Positions 24,573-33,242 of a stretch of DNA of 64,000 nucleotides are shown piece by piece. The position numbers were made by a program, and so were the translations under genes. The stretch comes from Coriobacterium glomerans PW2. Its GTDB lineage: Bacteria > Actinomycetota > Coriobacteriia > Coriobacteriales > Coriobacteriaceae. Location of the stretch: contig NC_015389.1 of the NCBI RefSeq assembly GCF_000195315.1, forward strand, positions 372,001 to 436,000, given 5' to 3'. The notes beneath the pieces are model-generated. The model saw only the letters and a list, made by a program, of their open reading frames with translations, was not told the origin of the DNA and made no database searches. How positions within the stretch are numbered: the stretch's first letter is position 1; every line of letters begins with the position of its first letter.

Positions 24573-25915
24573 GCGTCCTCGAACGCGTCGAGGCGCATTC
24601 GGGCGAGCGACGTCGACCGGTGTCGCTCGGTCTGCCGGCGCGTCGTCGCAGCGAGATCAAGGCGCAAGCGAAGCGAGACATGATGGAGCGCGTCGGTTTC
24701 GCCGAGGTCGCCCGTATCGCCGCCTCTACGGATGCCGCGCGCTCACGGGAGGAGCTGCGTCCGGCGGTCGAGGCGGTGCTCAATATCGTGGACCACGCCG
24801 AGCTGGTAGAGGACGACCGAGCGGCCATCATCGCGGAGATCTTGGATGACGTGGTGGGGCTTGGTCCGCTTCAGACGCTTCTGGAGGACGACTCGGTGAG
24901 CGAGATCATGGTCAACGGATGCTCGTCGGTCTTCTTTGAGAGAGCGGGTGTGATTCATCCTCTCCATGGTCTGTTTGAAACCGATGAGCAGATCCGCATT
25001 CTCATCGATCGCATCATCTCGCCGCTTGGCAGGCGCGTCGACGAGCGGAGTCCGATCGTCAACGCGCGGCTTCCCAGCGGCTATCGGGTGAACGCGGTGA
25101 TCCCGCCGGTGGCCATCGACGGTCCCGCGCTCACGATCAGGAAGTTCTCGGATCGCATAACCTCGCTGACCGAATTGATGAATCTGGGGTCGTTGCCGCA
25201 ATGGTACGCGAGAATGCTGTCCTGGGCGGTGAGCCTCAGGCAGGATCTGGCGGTTGCGGGAGGAACCGGATCGGGTAAGACGACACTGCTCAACGCCCTG
25301 TCCTGCGAAATCCCGATCGGGGAGCGCATCGTCACCATCGAGGACTCCGCCGAGCTGAAGTTCGGGCGCCACCCCGATGTCGTGCGTCTGGAGGCGCGCT
25401 CGGCTTCGATCGAGGGGGAGGGCGCGGTCACCATACGCGATCTCGTGACGAATGCCCTGCGCATGCGTCCAGACCGCATCGTGGTCGGCGAGGTGCGCGG
25501 CGCCGAAGCCATAGACATGCTGCAGGCGATGAACACCGGACATGATGGCTCCCTGACGACTCTGCACGCCGGCACTGAGGAGGAGACGGTGGTGCGCCTC
25601 ACCCTGCTCGCCAGATACGGAATCAATCTGCCGTCGGATCTCATCGAGGAGCAGATCGCGATGGCTCTGGACGGAATCGTGATGTCGGAGCGCGAACCGA
25701 ACGGCCGCCGTTTCGTGGCCTCTTATTCGGGGGTGGAGCGCGGTGCCGACGGAGGAGTGGAACTCGAACGCTACGTCTCGTTCGACCGGGCGACGGCTTC
25801 TTGGGAGCTTGTGCGCGAGCCGCCGTTTCTGGCGGAGGCTGTTCGCTCGGGGGCGATAGAGGAAGAGGAGGTCGCGTCATGGAGACGATCGTGCCCTGCG
25901 TCATCGGCTTGCTGA
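24569..25915 (+). CDS. tadA: Tad/Flp pilus secretion ATPase (TadA/CpaF)
   Basis: 448-residue hexameric type II/IV secretion ATPase that powers pilus assembly. Features: N-terminal LGPLQTLLEDDSVSEIMVNG; VNARLPSGYRVNAVIPP; Walker A GGTGSGKTTLLNAL (about residue 230); Asp box TIEDSAELKF; Walker B region RPDRIVVGEVRGAEA; His box DGSLTTLHA. The ATG overlaps the tadZ stop (ATGA); the 3' end overlaps tadB by 37 bases. Confidence 0.93.
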   Translation: MSVLERVEAHSGERRRPVSLGLPARRRSEIKAQAKRDMMERVGFAEVARIAASTDAARSREELRPAVEAVLNIVDHAELVEDDRAAIIAEILDDVVGLGPLQTLLEDDSVSEIMVNGCSSVFFERAGVIHPLHGLFETDEQIRILIDRIISPLGRRVDERSPIVNARLPSGYRVNAVIPPVAIDGPALTIRKFSDRITSLTELMNLGSLPQWYARMLSWAVSLRQDLAVAGGTGSGKTTLLNALSCEIPIGERIVTIEDSAELKFGRHPDVVRLEARSASIEGEGAVTIRDLVTNALRMRPDRIVVGEVRGAEAIDMLQAMNTGHDGSLTTLHAGTEEETVVRLTLLARYGINLPSDLIEEQIAMALDGIVMSEREPNGRRFVASYSGVERGADGGVELERYVSFDRATASWELVREPPFLAEAVRSGAIEEEEVASWRRSCPASSAC

Positions 25916-26841
25916 GCGCGCTTTGCACCGCTTCGATCCTGATGCCGCATGCGGCATCGAGCGCGCGTCCCGTATCGAGCAGATTCGATCTGCGCGCATC
26001 GCTCGGGCGCATGCGCTTGCATCTGGCAGATGCGGCGACGCGCCTGGGCTCTCGCGTGCCGGCCGGTCTGCTCGAGCGCGAGCCGCTTCGCGCCTGCGCA
26101 CGAGAGGCCGCAAGGTTGCTGAGGCCTGCCGGATCTGTCGGAAGCACCAGCGTTCGAGCAGATGCCGGAGCGCTCATCCTGGTCTGCGCCGCAGGATCCG
26201 CCGGCACCGCCGTCGTCTCCGGTTCTGCACTCGGCGCTCTTATCGGCTTGGTCGGGACGCCGGCTGCTCTGTCGATGCGCGCTGCGGGAAGACAGCGCGC
26301 CCGGGCGCGCAAGCTGGCCTCTGCGATGCCCGAGGCGTTCGGCGCCCTCGCCATCGCGCTGGGCTCGGGCCATTCTCTCGCGCAGGGCATGCGCTTCGTG
26401 GGCAGCCATGCCGAGGAGCCCGTCCGAACAGAGTTTCTGCGTGCATCGTTCTCCATAGTCTGCGGGATGTCGGCGACGTCGGCCCTCGATGAGCTGCTCG
26501 CGCGATTGCCGGCACCAGGTCTCGACCTCGTCGCTTTGGCGCTCAAGGTCTCTCAGCGAACGGGTGCGCCGCTCAAGGATCTTCTCGCTGAGGCCTCTGA
26601 GATGGTCGGCGATCGCATCGAGCTCGTGCGCAGGCTTGAGGTGAAGACGGCACAGGCGCGCATGTCGGCGCGCATGGTCGCGCTGATGCCGGTGGCGATG
26701 ACCTGTATTCTGGCGTTGCTCTCGAAGGACTTTCAACGGGGTCTGACGACGGCACCGGGCACCGTCTCGGTCGTCGCGGCCCTTGCGCTCAACGCGGCGG
26801 CATGGATGATAATCCGGCGCATCATGGATGTGAGGATCTGA
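25879..26841 (+). CDS. tadB: Tad pilus inner-membrane platform protein TadB
   Basis: 320 residues of the type II secretion F family. There are hydrophobic segments at the N-terminus and around residue 100, the cytoplasmic F-domain (AMPEAFGALAIALGSGHSLA, FVGSHAEEPVRTEF, LALKVSQRTGAPLKDLLAEA), and two C-terminal membrane spans (MVALMPVAMTCILALL and SVVAALALNAAAWMII). It forms the membrane platform together with TadC. ATG 25879 follows GGAAGAGGAGG. The stop overlaps the next ATG (TGATG). Confidence 0.88.
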   Translation: METIVPCVIGLLSALCTASILMPHAASSARPVSSRFDLRASLGRMRLHLADAATRLGSRVPAGLLEREPLRACAREAARLLRPAGSVGSTSVRADAGALILVCAAGSAGTAVVSGSALGALIGLVGTPAALSMRAAGRQRARARKLASAMPEAFGALAIALGSGHSLAQGMRFVGSHAEEPVRTEFLRASFSIVCGMSATSALDELLARLPAPGLDLVALALKVSQRTGAPLKDLLAEASEMVGDRIELVRRLEVKTAQARMSARMVALMPVAMTCILALLSKDFQRGLTTAPGTVSVVAALALNAAAWMIIRRIMDVRI

Positions 26842-27506
26842 TGGGACCCATTTCAGCGGACTGCGCGTGGGCGGCAGCTATCGGGGTCGCATGGGCGCTT
26901 GGCAGCTGGCTCGTCGCGGGATGGACCGAAGCCGACCTCGCTCGGGTGCGCGCTCAGCTGAGAGCGCTCATCAAAGCCCTATCGCATGCGCTCGAGGTCG
27001 TCGCGACGAGCGCGCGCGCCGTCGCGCGCCGTCGCTTCGGCACCGTGACATCGCCCTCGGTGCGCGCACGTCCCGGTGAGGTGTCCGAGATGATCGATAT
27101 CGTCAGACTCGGCCTGTCGGCCGGGCTATCCTTCGATGCCGCGCTCGAGCTGTTCTGCGCCAACAGGGCGACGTCGCTGGCGCGGCGCATGGCGCAGGCC
27201 TCGCTGGCGTGGCGGATCGGATCCGCCACACGCGAGACCGCGCTCGCCGGCGCCGCGACCGATCTGGGTGCTCGCTCGCTGGAGTCGTTTGCCGTCGCCG
27301 TCAGTCAGGCGCTGGCGCTCGGCGCGCCGCTCACCGAGACTCTCGCGGGGCAGAGTCGCGAGATACGCGCGGCCCACCGCGCCGAGGTCGAGCGCGATAT
27401 AGAGCGTGCACCGATCAAGCTGCTCATACCGACGAGCGCGCTGATTCTGCCCGCGCTTCTGCTGTCTATATTGGGGCCGCTGCTCGCTGCAAGCGGCATG
27501 ATGTGA
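26841..27506 (+). CDS. tadC: Tad pilus inner-membrane platform protein TadC
   Basis: 221 residues, second type II secretion F-family member. An N-terminal span (AWAAAIGVAWALGSWLVAGW) is followed by EMIDIVRLGLSAGLSFDAAL and FAVAVSQALALGAPLTETL, then the C-terminal membrane region KLLIPTSALILPALLLSILG. It normally pairs with TadB. Shorter than typical TadC, but all recognised regions are present. Translation is coupled to tadB by a TGATG overlap. Confidence 0.85.
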   Translation: MGPISADCAWAAAIGVAWALGSWLVAGWTEADLARVRAQLRALIKALSHALEVVATSARAVARRRFGTVTSPSVRARPGEVSEMIDIVRLGLSAGLSFDAALELFCANRATSLARRMAQASLAWRIGSATRETALAGAATDLGARSLESFAVAVSQALALGAPLTETLAGQSREIRAAHRAEVERDIERAPIKLLIPTSALILPALLLSILGPLLAASGMM

Positions 27507-27515
27507 GGAGGAACC

Positions 27516-27770
27516 ATGGAAGGAAAGCGAATGCAAGTGACGGTTGCCATCGCGGCCGTGAAATGGCGTCTGCGCGAGCTTGTCCGCAGGATCGATCTGG
27601 GCGTGCGATCGGGTGCGCGACTGTTGCGCGAGCAGCGCGCACAGGGGACCACTGAGTACGCGATCCTGGTGGGTGTTCTCGTTGTGCTGGCTATCTTGGC
27701 GATCGTGGCGTTTCGCGGCAAGGTGGAAGAGCTGTGGACTTCGATACAAGATGGCATCAACAAGCTGTGA
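27516..27770 (+). CDS. flp: Flp-type major pilin
   Basis: 84 residues. A basic leader is followed by the type IVb pilin hydrophobic segment: EQRAQGTTEYAILVGVLVVL, with the Glu of the TEYA motif at the conserved position. Cleavage by a prepilin peptidase would be before this helix (inference); no peptidase gene is in this window. Strong Shine-Dalgarno GAGGAGG before the ATG, better than that of any other gene of the operon, consistent with high expression of the structural subunit. Confidence 0.85.
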   Translation: MEGKRMQVTVAIAAVKWRLRELVRRIDLGVRSGARLLREQRAQGTTEYAILVGVLVVLAILAIVAFRGKVEELWTSIQDGINKL

Positions 27771-27787
27771 GCGGGTCGCGCAGACAG

Positions 27788-28300
27788 ATGCGACCGGTGG
27801 TGCATGCTGCGCTCGCGCTGTGCTGCGCGGTCGCGCTTGCCGCGCTGCTTGCCGTTGCCCGAGGGCGGCCTGGGCGCGACGATGGCGCGTCCCGCGCGGC
27901 GTCCGGGGAGGCGACGCCGGCTGCGGCTGCGGGCGAGGGACACTCGATCGATACCTCGTCTGACTCGTTTCTGGATGATCTGGCGGATGCGACCGGCGTC
28001 TCGCGGGAGCCCTCTGAGAAAGACGGGCGGCAAAACGAGATCACGGCGAGCTGGACCGAACGGCTCGGTCTGAGCGAACTCGCAACGAAGGTGCTTTGCG
28101 CCTACAGGGATCATCCGTCCTCAGAGCTGGTATCCAGTGGCTTTATGGACATAGAGGGCAACGTGTGGGCCGCGCTCGTGCGCGATCCGCACGGATGGGT
28201 CGATATCGTGACGGTCTCCTCGGGCGACGATGACAGCGTCGCGATGGCGCGCGTGGTTCGTCTGCTGCCGAGTGATGCGTTCGATGGAGGCTCGCGATGA
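27788..28300 (+). CDS. Tad-locus protein of unknown function, single membrane anchor
   Basis: About 170 residues with an N-terminal hydrophobic helix (VVHAALALCCAVALAALLAV) and an acidic extracellular or lumenal part. No domain recognised. Located between two pilin-like genes, so probably a pilus accessory. A GTG at 27767 overlaps the flp stop (GTGA) and could be the real start, giving seven more residues. The segment FMDIEGNVWAALVRDPHGWV, followed by a region ending in VVRLLPSDAF, may be a small conserved fold of these loci (inference). Confidence 0.55.
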   Translation: MRPVVHAALALCCAVALAALLAVARGRPGRDDGASRAASGEATPAAAAGEGHSIDTSSDSFLDDLADATGVSREPSEKDGRQNEITASWTERLGLSELATKVLCAYRDHPSSELVSSGFMDIEGNVWAALVRDPHGWVDIVTVSSGDDDSVAMARVVRLLPSDAFDGGSR

Positions 28301-28315
28301 GGAGGGAAACGTGGC

Positions 28316-28585
28316 ATGCGACATATGCGGATCTTTCACAGGGCCCGGGTTTGCTCCGGGATCGGCTGCCGACGCCCGATACTCGATGCGCGCTACAAGA
28401 TCGGCGAGCAACTCGCGCAGGGCACCGTCGAGTACGCGCTCACGACCGTCGCGCTCATCGCGATCATCGTCGCTCTGGCCCTGCTCTGGCGCTCCGGACA
28501 AGACGGCGCGCTCGCGAAGCTGGCCGAGAAGGCGGCATCGCATGCGCTCAGCGGTACCGGTCCTTTGGATATCGCGCTGTTTTGA
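28316..28585 (+). CDS. Second Flp/pilin-like small protein
   Basis: 89 residues with the pilin-type motif LAQGTVEYALTTVALIAIIV, nearly the same pattern as the major pilin (AQGTTEYAILVG), including the Glu. GGAGGG lies about 11 bases before the ATG. It may be a minor pilin or a pseudopilin. The last 44 bases overlap the start of the next gene. Confidence 0.7.
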   Translation: MRHMRIFHRARVCSGIGCRRPILDARYKIGEQLAQGTVEYALTTVALIAIIVALALLWRSGQDGALAKLAEKAASHALSGTGPLDIALF

Positions 28586-29060
28586 ATCGGTCCGGGATAC
28601 CCATGCCCAGGCGAGCGTCGAGGCAGCCGTGTTGCTGCCCGCCTTTCTCATCATCATCCTGCTCGCGTTGCAGCCGGTGTGCGTGCTCTATACCCGCGCT
28701 GTCATGGAATCTGCCGCAGCGGAGACGGCTCGGCTCATGATAACCGCGCCAGGAGATGAGCAGAACAGCTACAAGGCCTTCACCTTGAGGAGGCTCGCGG
28801 CCGTCCCCGATGTGTCGATCTTTCATGTGGGGGGACCGCTTACATGGGATATCAGCCTCACGCCCTCCGGCTCGGGCAGCACGACGCGCGTCTGCGTGAA
28901 GGGACGGTTGAAACCGCTGCCCGTCATCGGGGTGTTCGCGACGGCTCTGGGAAAGACGAACGAGGATGGCGACGTTGAGGTCAGCGCAGAGGTCGCCTAT
29001 GAAGGCAGACCCGGATGGCTGGAGGGCAGCTATGAATCGTGGATCTCGGTTTGGGATTGA
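28542..29060 (+). CDS. tadE: TadE-like pseudopilin
   Basis: 172 residues. The hydrophobic TadE segment follows a short leader: HAQASVEAAVLLPAFLIIIL, then LQPVCVLYTRAVMESAAAET. TadE/TadF pseudopilins prime or anchor the pilus. The ATG at 28542 is the nearest start in frame, overlapping the upstream small pilin gene by 44 bases; a GAGAAGG lies about 10 bases upstream. The C-terminal domain is followed by an overlap of 29 bases with the next gene. Confidence 0.78.
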   Translation: MRSAVPVLWISRCFESVRDTHAQASVEAAVLLPAFLIIILLALQPVCVLYTRAVMESAAAETARLMITAPGDEQNSYKAFTLRRLAAVPDVSIFHVGGPLTWDISLTPSGSGSTTRVCVKGRLKPLPVIGVFATALGKTNEDGDVEVSAEVAYEGRPGWLEGSYESWISVWD

Positions 29061-31077
29061 TCTGTTCATCGAGGAACGAGCCTATACGACACTGGCCTCG
29101 GCGGTCTCCATCCTTGTGGTGCTCACGCTGGTGTTTTCCGCGGCGACCGCGGTGTGGAGCATGTCGCGCGCCGGCGATGCGCAGGTCTGCGCTGACACCA
29201 CGGCCCTTGCGGGGGCAAATGTCGTGTCCTCGTATCATACCGCTGCGACAGTCGTCGATGCGAGCATCCTCTCGCTTGGACTCGCTGGTTTCTGCACGAC
29301 GGGGGCCGGTCTTGTCGGCATGCTCGTTCCCGGTGCCCAGGGCCTCGCTGGCGAGACCGTTCAAGCGGGCATCCGCATGATCAGGATGCGAAACGATCTG
29401 GCGACGTCGGCCTCGCGCGGGCTCAAGAGGCTCGAGGGTTCGCTGCCCTTTCTCATCGCTGCGAACTCGGCGCGCCTGTGCGCGGCTCAGGGCACCGACT
29501 CGGTCAAATTCACCGGTGTCGCCCTTGCCGCACCCCGAACGTCGGCGTCGGAGTTCCCCGCCATCGATGGCGACCAGATAGACACGGATGATCTTGAGAA
29601 AACCTCGGGGGAGCTCGACGAGGCCGCCAAGGAGCTCAAAGAGGCTTCCGAGCAGACAGCGAGTGCGAAGGAAGCCGCTTGGCTGGCGGATTGCGGCCGC
29701 TCGGGCATGAACATGCGCGAGCGCGCCGCAGCGCTCTCGAATATTCCGGATGCCGAGAATCCGAACTACGCCTCCAGCATCACCTGGGACCCCTCGGTCG
29801 CTCTGGATCGCACGCGCGCCTATTATCGGTGTCGGCTCGACGCCGAGGCACCGGAGGGCTCGAGCGTGGAGCAGCAAGTTGATTCTGCTGCTCGAAAAGC
29901 GTTTTACGAGTACGCTATCGAGCAGTTTCGCGATGCGCGCATCACCGAACGCGACGGCCGCGTCAGCTCGACGGTGCACCTTCTGCCCAAGAACACCGAG
30001 GAGGTGAAAAAGACCGCGCTCTTTACCGACGCGCGCTGGCCAACCACGACAGAAGACGGTGGCCTCACCCTTCATTTCTCAACTGCATGCCCCGGAGCGA
30101 AGGGGCCGGCGGGTCCGATGAGTTCGCTTTCCTCCATCGAGGACGGTCATGTCAGACAATGTCCGATCTGCAAGTTCTGCATCGAAACTCTTGGCCGCAC
30201 GCCTGCGGCCTCAACATCGATCGACAATGGCTTCGAGTATCACCTGCGAGAGTTCACGCTTGCTCTCAACAACTATGTGAAGTGCCGCAACAGAGAACTT
30301 GAACTCGAACGCAAAACGAAACATCAAGCGGACTCAGCGGGCAATGCGTTTGACGAAGCGTTGAGCAAGCTGGCCGGCAAACGTCCCCGCATCGCTCCGC
30401 CTGGTCGCAACGGCTGTCTGGCTCTGGTGGTATCGGGGGAGGCCCGCTCGCCGGACGATCTCGACAGCGATTTCTCCGAGCGGGTCGCGTTGTCGAGTCG
30501 AGGCGCCGTCTCCGCGGCAGTGCTCGCGCCAGACAAATCGAGCAAGGAGAACAACGTGCTCTCGGAGTTTTTCAGCTCGCTGCGCGCTCGGACGGGAGGA
30601 GGGGGCGCCATCGGATTGATCGACGACGTCATGGGGCTGTGGGGCAAGCTCCTCGTCTCCTACGGAGACCTGGGCGGGAAGCTCTCAGATCTCACGCATG
30701 AACTCATCGGCGGTCTCTCATCCTGGGGTCTCGGCCCGATCGCTGAATGGCTGGGAGACCGCGTCGAGGGGGCGGTGCGCGGTCTCGGTCTCGAACCGGT
30801 CGATCTGAGTCTCAGAAAGCCCGTGCTCACCGACTCGGCCAAGGTGATCGCCCACTCGGATATGAAGGGGATCTCCGACATGCAGGACCTGCTGCGATCC
30901 ATACCGCTCGGTACGACCGATCCCGCTGCGATCGCGAAGGCGCTCAGCTACGAGCTCGGCGAGCACCTTGATTCACTCACGTTCACGATAGCCGAGATAC
31001 CGCTTCCGGGCGGAGGATCGATTCCGCTCACGATACGGTTGCGCGATCTGGCGGATTCGTCGGCGTCGGGATCATGA
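29032..31077 (+). CDS. TadG-like large pilus-locus protein
   Basis: 681 residues, starting at the ATG preceded by GGAGGG. A basic N-terminus and one membrane helix (ASAVSILVVLTLVFSAATAV) are followed by ADTTALAGANVVSSY, the usual TadG pattern of alanine-rich start after the helix. A coiled-coil acidic stretch occurs at about 190-215 (ELDEAAKELKEASEQTASAK). A CPICKFC motif near residue 380 is unusual and may bind metal or form disulfides. No von Willebrand domain is visible. Probably anchored outside the membrane as a pilus-associated component. Confidence 0.7.
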   Translation: MNRGSRFGIDLFIEERAYTTLASAVSILVVLTLVFSAATAVWSMSRAGDAQVCADTTALAGANVVSSYHTAATVVDASILSLGLAGFCTTGAGLVGMLVPGAQGLAGETVQAGIRMIRMRNDLATSASRGLKRLEGSLPFLIAANSARLCAAQGTDSVKFTGVALAAPRTSASEFPAIDGDQIDTDDLEKTSGELDEAAKELKEASEQTASAKEAAWLADCGRSGMNMRERAAALSNIPDAENPNYASSITWDPSVALDRTRAYYRCRLDAEAPEGSSVEQQVDSAARKAFYEYAIEQFRDARITERDGRVSSTVHLLPKNTEEVKKTALFTDARWPTTTEDGGLTLHFSTACPGAKGPAGPMSSLSSIEDGHVRQCPICKFCIETLGRTPAASTSIDNGFEYHLREFTLALNNYVKCRNRELELERKTKHQADSAGNAFDEALSKLAGKRPRIAPPGRNGCLALVVSGEARSPDDLDSDFSERVALSSRGAVSAAVLAPDKSSKENNVLSEFFSSLRARTGGGGAIGLIDDVMGLWGKLLVSYGDLGGKLSDLTHELIGGLSSWGLGPIAEWLGDRVEGAVRGLGLEPVDLSLRKPVLTDSAKVIAHSDMKGISDMQDLLRSIPLGTTDPAAIAKALSYELGEHLDSLTFTIAEIPLPGGGSIPLTIRLRDLADSSASGS

Positions 31078-31547
31078 GCCATCTCATGCGCGAGGAGCGC
31101 GCGCAGGCGACCGTTGAGATGGCGGTCGTGGTGCCCGTGCTCATCGTGCTCGCGCTCATCGTCTACAACATCATGATCTTCGTCTCGGCAGTCGCTCGCT
31201 TCGACCGCGTGGTTCCCGATATCGCTATCGCTCAAGGTATCTCGGTGAGCGCATCCAGCAACAGAGATTCTGCCGATGCCGAAGCTCGTAAGGCCGTGAA
31301 GACGCAGATCGAGCATGCGATGGATGGCTACGACGTGCAGATCCAGGTCGCTTCCGACGCCGGGAAGGAAGATGGAGACTCGATGCTCGCTCTCGTGGGC
31401 GCCACCAAGACCTATGTGTGCACCATGCGCTATTCTCCGTGGCCGAGCAGATTGTCGATAGCCGGGATCGATTTGGGCGCGCCCGCGATACTCTCCCATG
31501 AGAGACGTGTCACGGTCGACCCCTGGCGACCGGGGGTGCTGATGTGA
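31074..31547 (+). CDS. TadE/TadF-like pseudopilin
   Basis: 157 residues. The hydrophobic segment ERAQATVEMAVVVPVLIVLA, with its Glu, is the TadE/F prepilin-like pattern. The start overlaps the stop of the large gene (ATGA), and the stop overlaps the DUF192 start. It is the third VE/TE-motif pilin-like protein after the two small pilins and TadE; together these are the set expected for a Gram-positive Tad system. Confidence 0.75.
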   Translation: MSHLMREERAQATVEMAVVVPVLIVLALIVYNIMIFVSAVARFDRVVPDIAIAQGISVSASSNRDSADAEARKAVKTQIEHAMDGYDVQIQVASDAGKEDGDSMLALVGATKTYVCTMRYSPWPSRLSIAGIDLGAPAILSHERRVTVDPWRPGVLM

Positions 31548-31942
31548 GGAGGCGGAAAAACGAGCGCGATGCAGAAGTGATAGCCTCTGCTTTTGTTCGC
31601 GCGATGCACGAGCTCGGCTGGTGCGACAGGCGGCTCATCGTGGCACATGGCTTTTTTGAACGGTTGGTCGGGCTGCTCGGGTGGGCGCCGAGCGGGGTGG
31701 CTGATGGATGCGCGCCGCCGGTCATGGCGTTCCCCTGCTGCTCATCGGTGCACACATGGTTCATGCGATGTCGCCTCGATATCGCATTCCTGGATCGAGC
31801 GGGACAAATACTCAAGGTGGAGCGAGCTGTCGCTCCATGCAGGCTGCTCACGTGTTCGGGTGCCGTGCATGTTCTTGAACGGCCGTGCGATGGGTCTTCG
31901 ACAGGCTCGATCAACGAATTCTCGGGTGTCGCGAACACTTGA
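31544..31942 (+). CDS. DUF192 family protein at the end of the Tad operon
   Basis: 132 residues. The central part VMAFPCCSSVHTWFMRCRLDIAFLD matches DUF192 (HTxFM..x.DvxFlD pattern), with APCRLLTCSGAVHVLER as the C-terminal half of the fold. DUF192 proteins are small beta-barrel proteins of unknown activity. The ATG overlaps the upstream stop (ATGA), so it is translated with the pilus genes. No signal peptide is seen. Its inclusion in the operon suggests a pilus-related job (inference). The last residues GSINEFSGVANT are not conserved-looking. Confidence 0.7.
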   Translation: MRRRKNERDAEVIASAFVRAMHELGWCDRRLIVAHGFFERLVGLLGWAPSGVADGCAPPVMAFPCCSSVHTWFMRCRLDIAFLDRAGQILKVERAVAPCRLLTCSGAVHVLERPCDGSSTGSINEFSGVANT

Positions 31943-32083
31943 TCAGCCGCAGATCAAGATGAATCCCGGCCGAGATCGATGCCTTGATGAAGGTTTTGGA
32001 AGGCCGAGAGCGCCGGCGCATGCGGGCGAGTCATCAGCTTCGGCGTCGCTTCCCTGAACCATCTCGTGAACTTCGCTATCATT

Positions 32084-32099
32084 GTGCAATCGGTTGCAC
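32084..32099. promoter_or_regulatory. LacI-type operator upstream of the sucrose regulator
   Basis: GTGCAATCGGTTGCAC: arms GTGCAA/TTGCAC are exact complements around TCGG, containing the usual LacI-family core TGCAAnCGnTTGCA. It lies 17 bases upstream of the regulator ATG, so the regulator probably represses itself. Confidence 0.65.
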
Positions 32100-32115
32100 G
32101 AAGGGATGGTTGACG

Positions 32116-33090
32116 ATGACGATGCGCGACGTTGCACAACTAGCAGGGGTCTCAAGTGCGGCGGTGTCGCGCTACCTCAACGGTGGCTATCTCAGCGAGG
32201 AGAAGCGCGAGCGGATACGATTGGCGATCGAGCAGACCGGATATGCTCCATCTGCGCAGGCGCGCTCGCTCCGGACGGGGAGCAGCAGGATCGTCGGGGT
32301 CATCGTACCGAAGGTCAACTCGGAGTCCATAGGCCGCATCACGGCCGGCATCGGACAGGTGCTTCGCGAACAGGGCTATCAGATGCTGCTGGCGGATACC
32401 GCGAACCATCCGGACCGCGAACTTGAGTACCTGCAGACCTTTGAACGTCATCCGGTCGAGGGGATCGTGCTTGTCGGTACCGTTGCGACGGGCAAGCACC
32501 TCCGAGCCATTCGAACGTGCATGGTGCCCGTGATAGTCGCAGGTCAGATGATGCATGGAGCAAACTGCATCTATCATGATGATTATGGTGCCGCCCGCGA
32601 TCTCGCGGCGCATATCGCATCCCGCCCGGACGTGGGAAGGATCGGCTATATCGGCGTCACCCGCACCGATGCCGCAGTCGGTGCGGCTCGCCTCAAAGGC
32701 TTCACCGCAGGGTTGAAGGCGCAGGGACGCGCACTCGAAGGAGGGCTCTATCGAGAGGCCTCGTTCAACGTTGAATCTGGATTCGCATGCGCTCAAGAAC
32801 TGCTTGAAAGATTTAATGATATCGATTTCATATCGTGTGCAACTGATATCATCGCCGCAGGAGCAATTCGTGCATTCGATGAACGCTTTGGAGCGGGAAC
32901 GGGTGCCAACCATGTGAGCGGATTCGGCGACAACCAGTTGCTGCAAGCTGTGACCGGAGGAATTCCCACAGTACATTTCGCTTACAAGACCAGCGGTATC
33001 AAAGCGACTCAGATGCTTCTGGGGCTTATTGCAAAAGAGTCCGAGGTCGCCATGCAGATGAAACTCGGCTACACGTTAGTCGGGGTCTAG
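32116..33090 (+). CDS. LacI-family regulator of the sucrose genes
   Basis: 324 residues. HTH MTMRDVAQLAGVSSAAVSRY, then SEEKRERIRLAIEQTGYAPS as the hinge region, and a sugar-binding domain. The start is one of three close in-frame codons (TTG 32110, ATG 32116, ATG 32122); the middle one puts the HTH at its usual distance and has GGGATGG upstream. Directly followed by the sucrose PTS gene after 152 bases. It probably senses sucrose-6-phosphate or fructose (inference). The C-terminus QMKLGYTLVGV fits a complete protein. Confidence 0.88.
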   Translation: MTMRDVAQLAGVSSAAVSRYLNGGYLSEEKRERIRLAIEQTGYAPSAQARSLRTGSSRIVGVIVPKVNSESIGRITAGIGQVLREQGYQMLLADTANHPDRELEYLQTFERHPVEGIVLVGTVATGKHLRAIRTCMVPVIVAGQMMHGANCIYHDDYGAARDLAAHIASRPDVGRIGYIGVTRTDAAVGAARLKGFTAGLKAQGRALEGGLYREASFNVESGFACAQELLERFNDIDFISCATDIIAAGAIRAFDERFGAGTGANHVSGFGDNQLLQAVTGGIPTVHFAYKTSGIKATQMLLGLIAKESEVAMQMKLGYTLVGV

Positions 33091-33138
33091 CTATCTCGTC
33101 CGTTGTCCGCTTACCGTAGATGACAAGCCGTTCGCAGA

Positions 33139-33168
33139 TTGATGCAACGCCTTTGCGAGTTTTAATAT
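33139..33168 (+). promoter_or_regulatory. Promoter of the sucrose PTS gene
   Basis: TTGATG (33139-33144), 18-base spacer, TAATAT (33163-33168). A partial operator, GCAA-N5-TTGC (33144-33156), lies in the spacer and resembles the TGCAAnCGnTTGCA site upstream of the regulator with one extra base, so control by the same LacI protein is plausible. Confidence 0.5.
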
Positions 33169-33242
33169 GAAATCGATTACAGTAAGATTCTCGGAATGCT
33201 TCATCCGAAGAGACTCCGATAGCTCAAGGGAAGGGGACTGGC

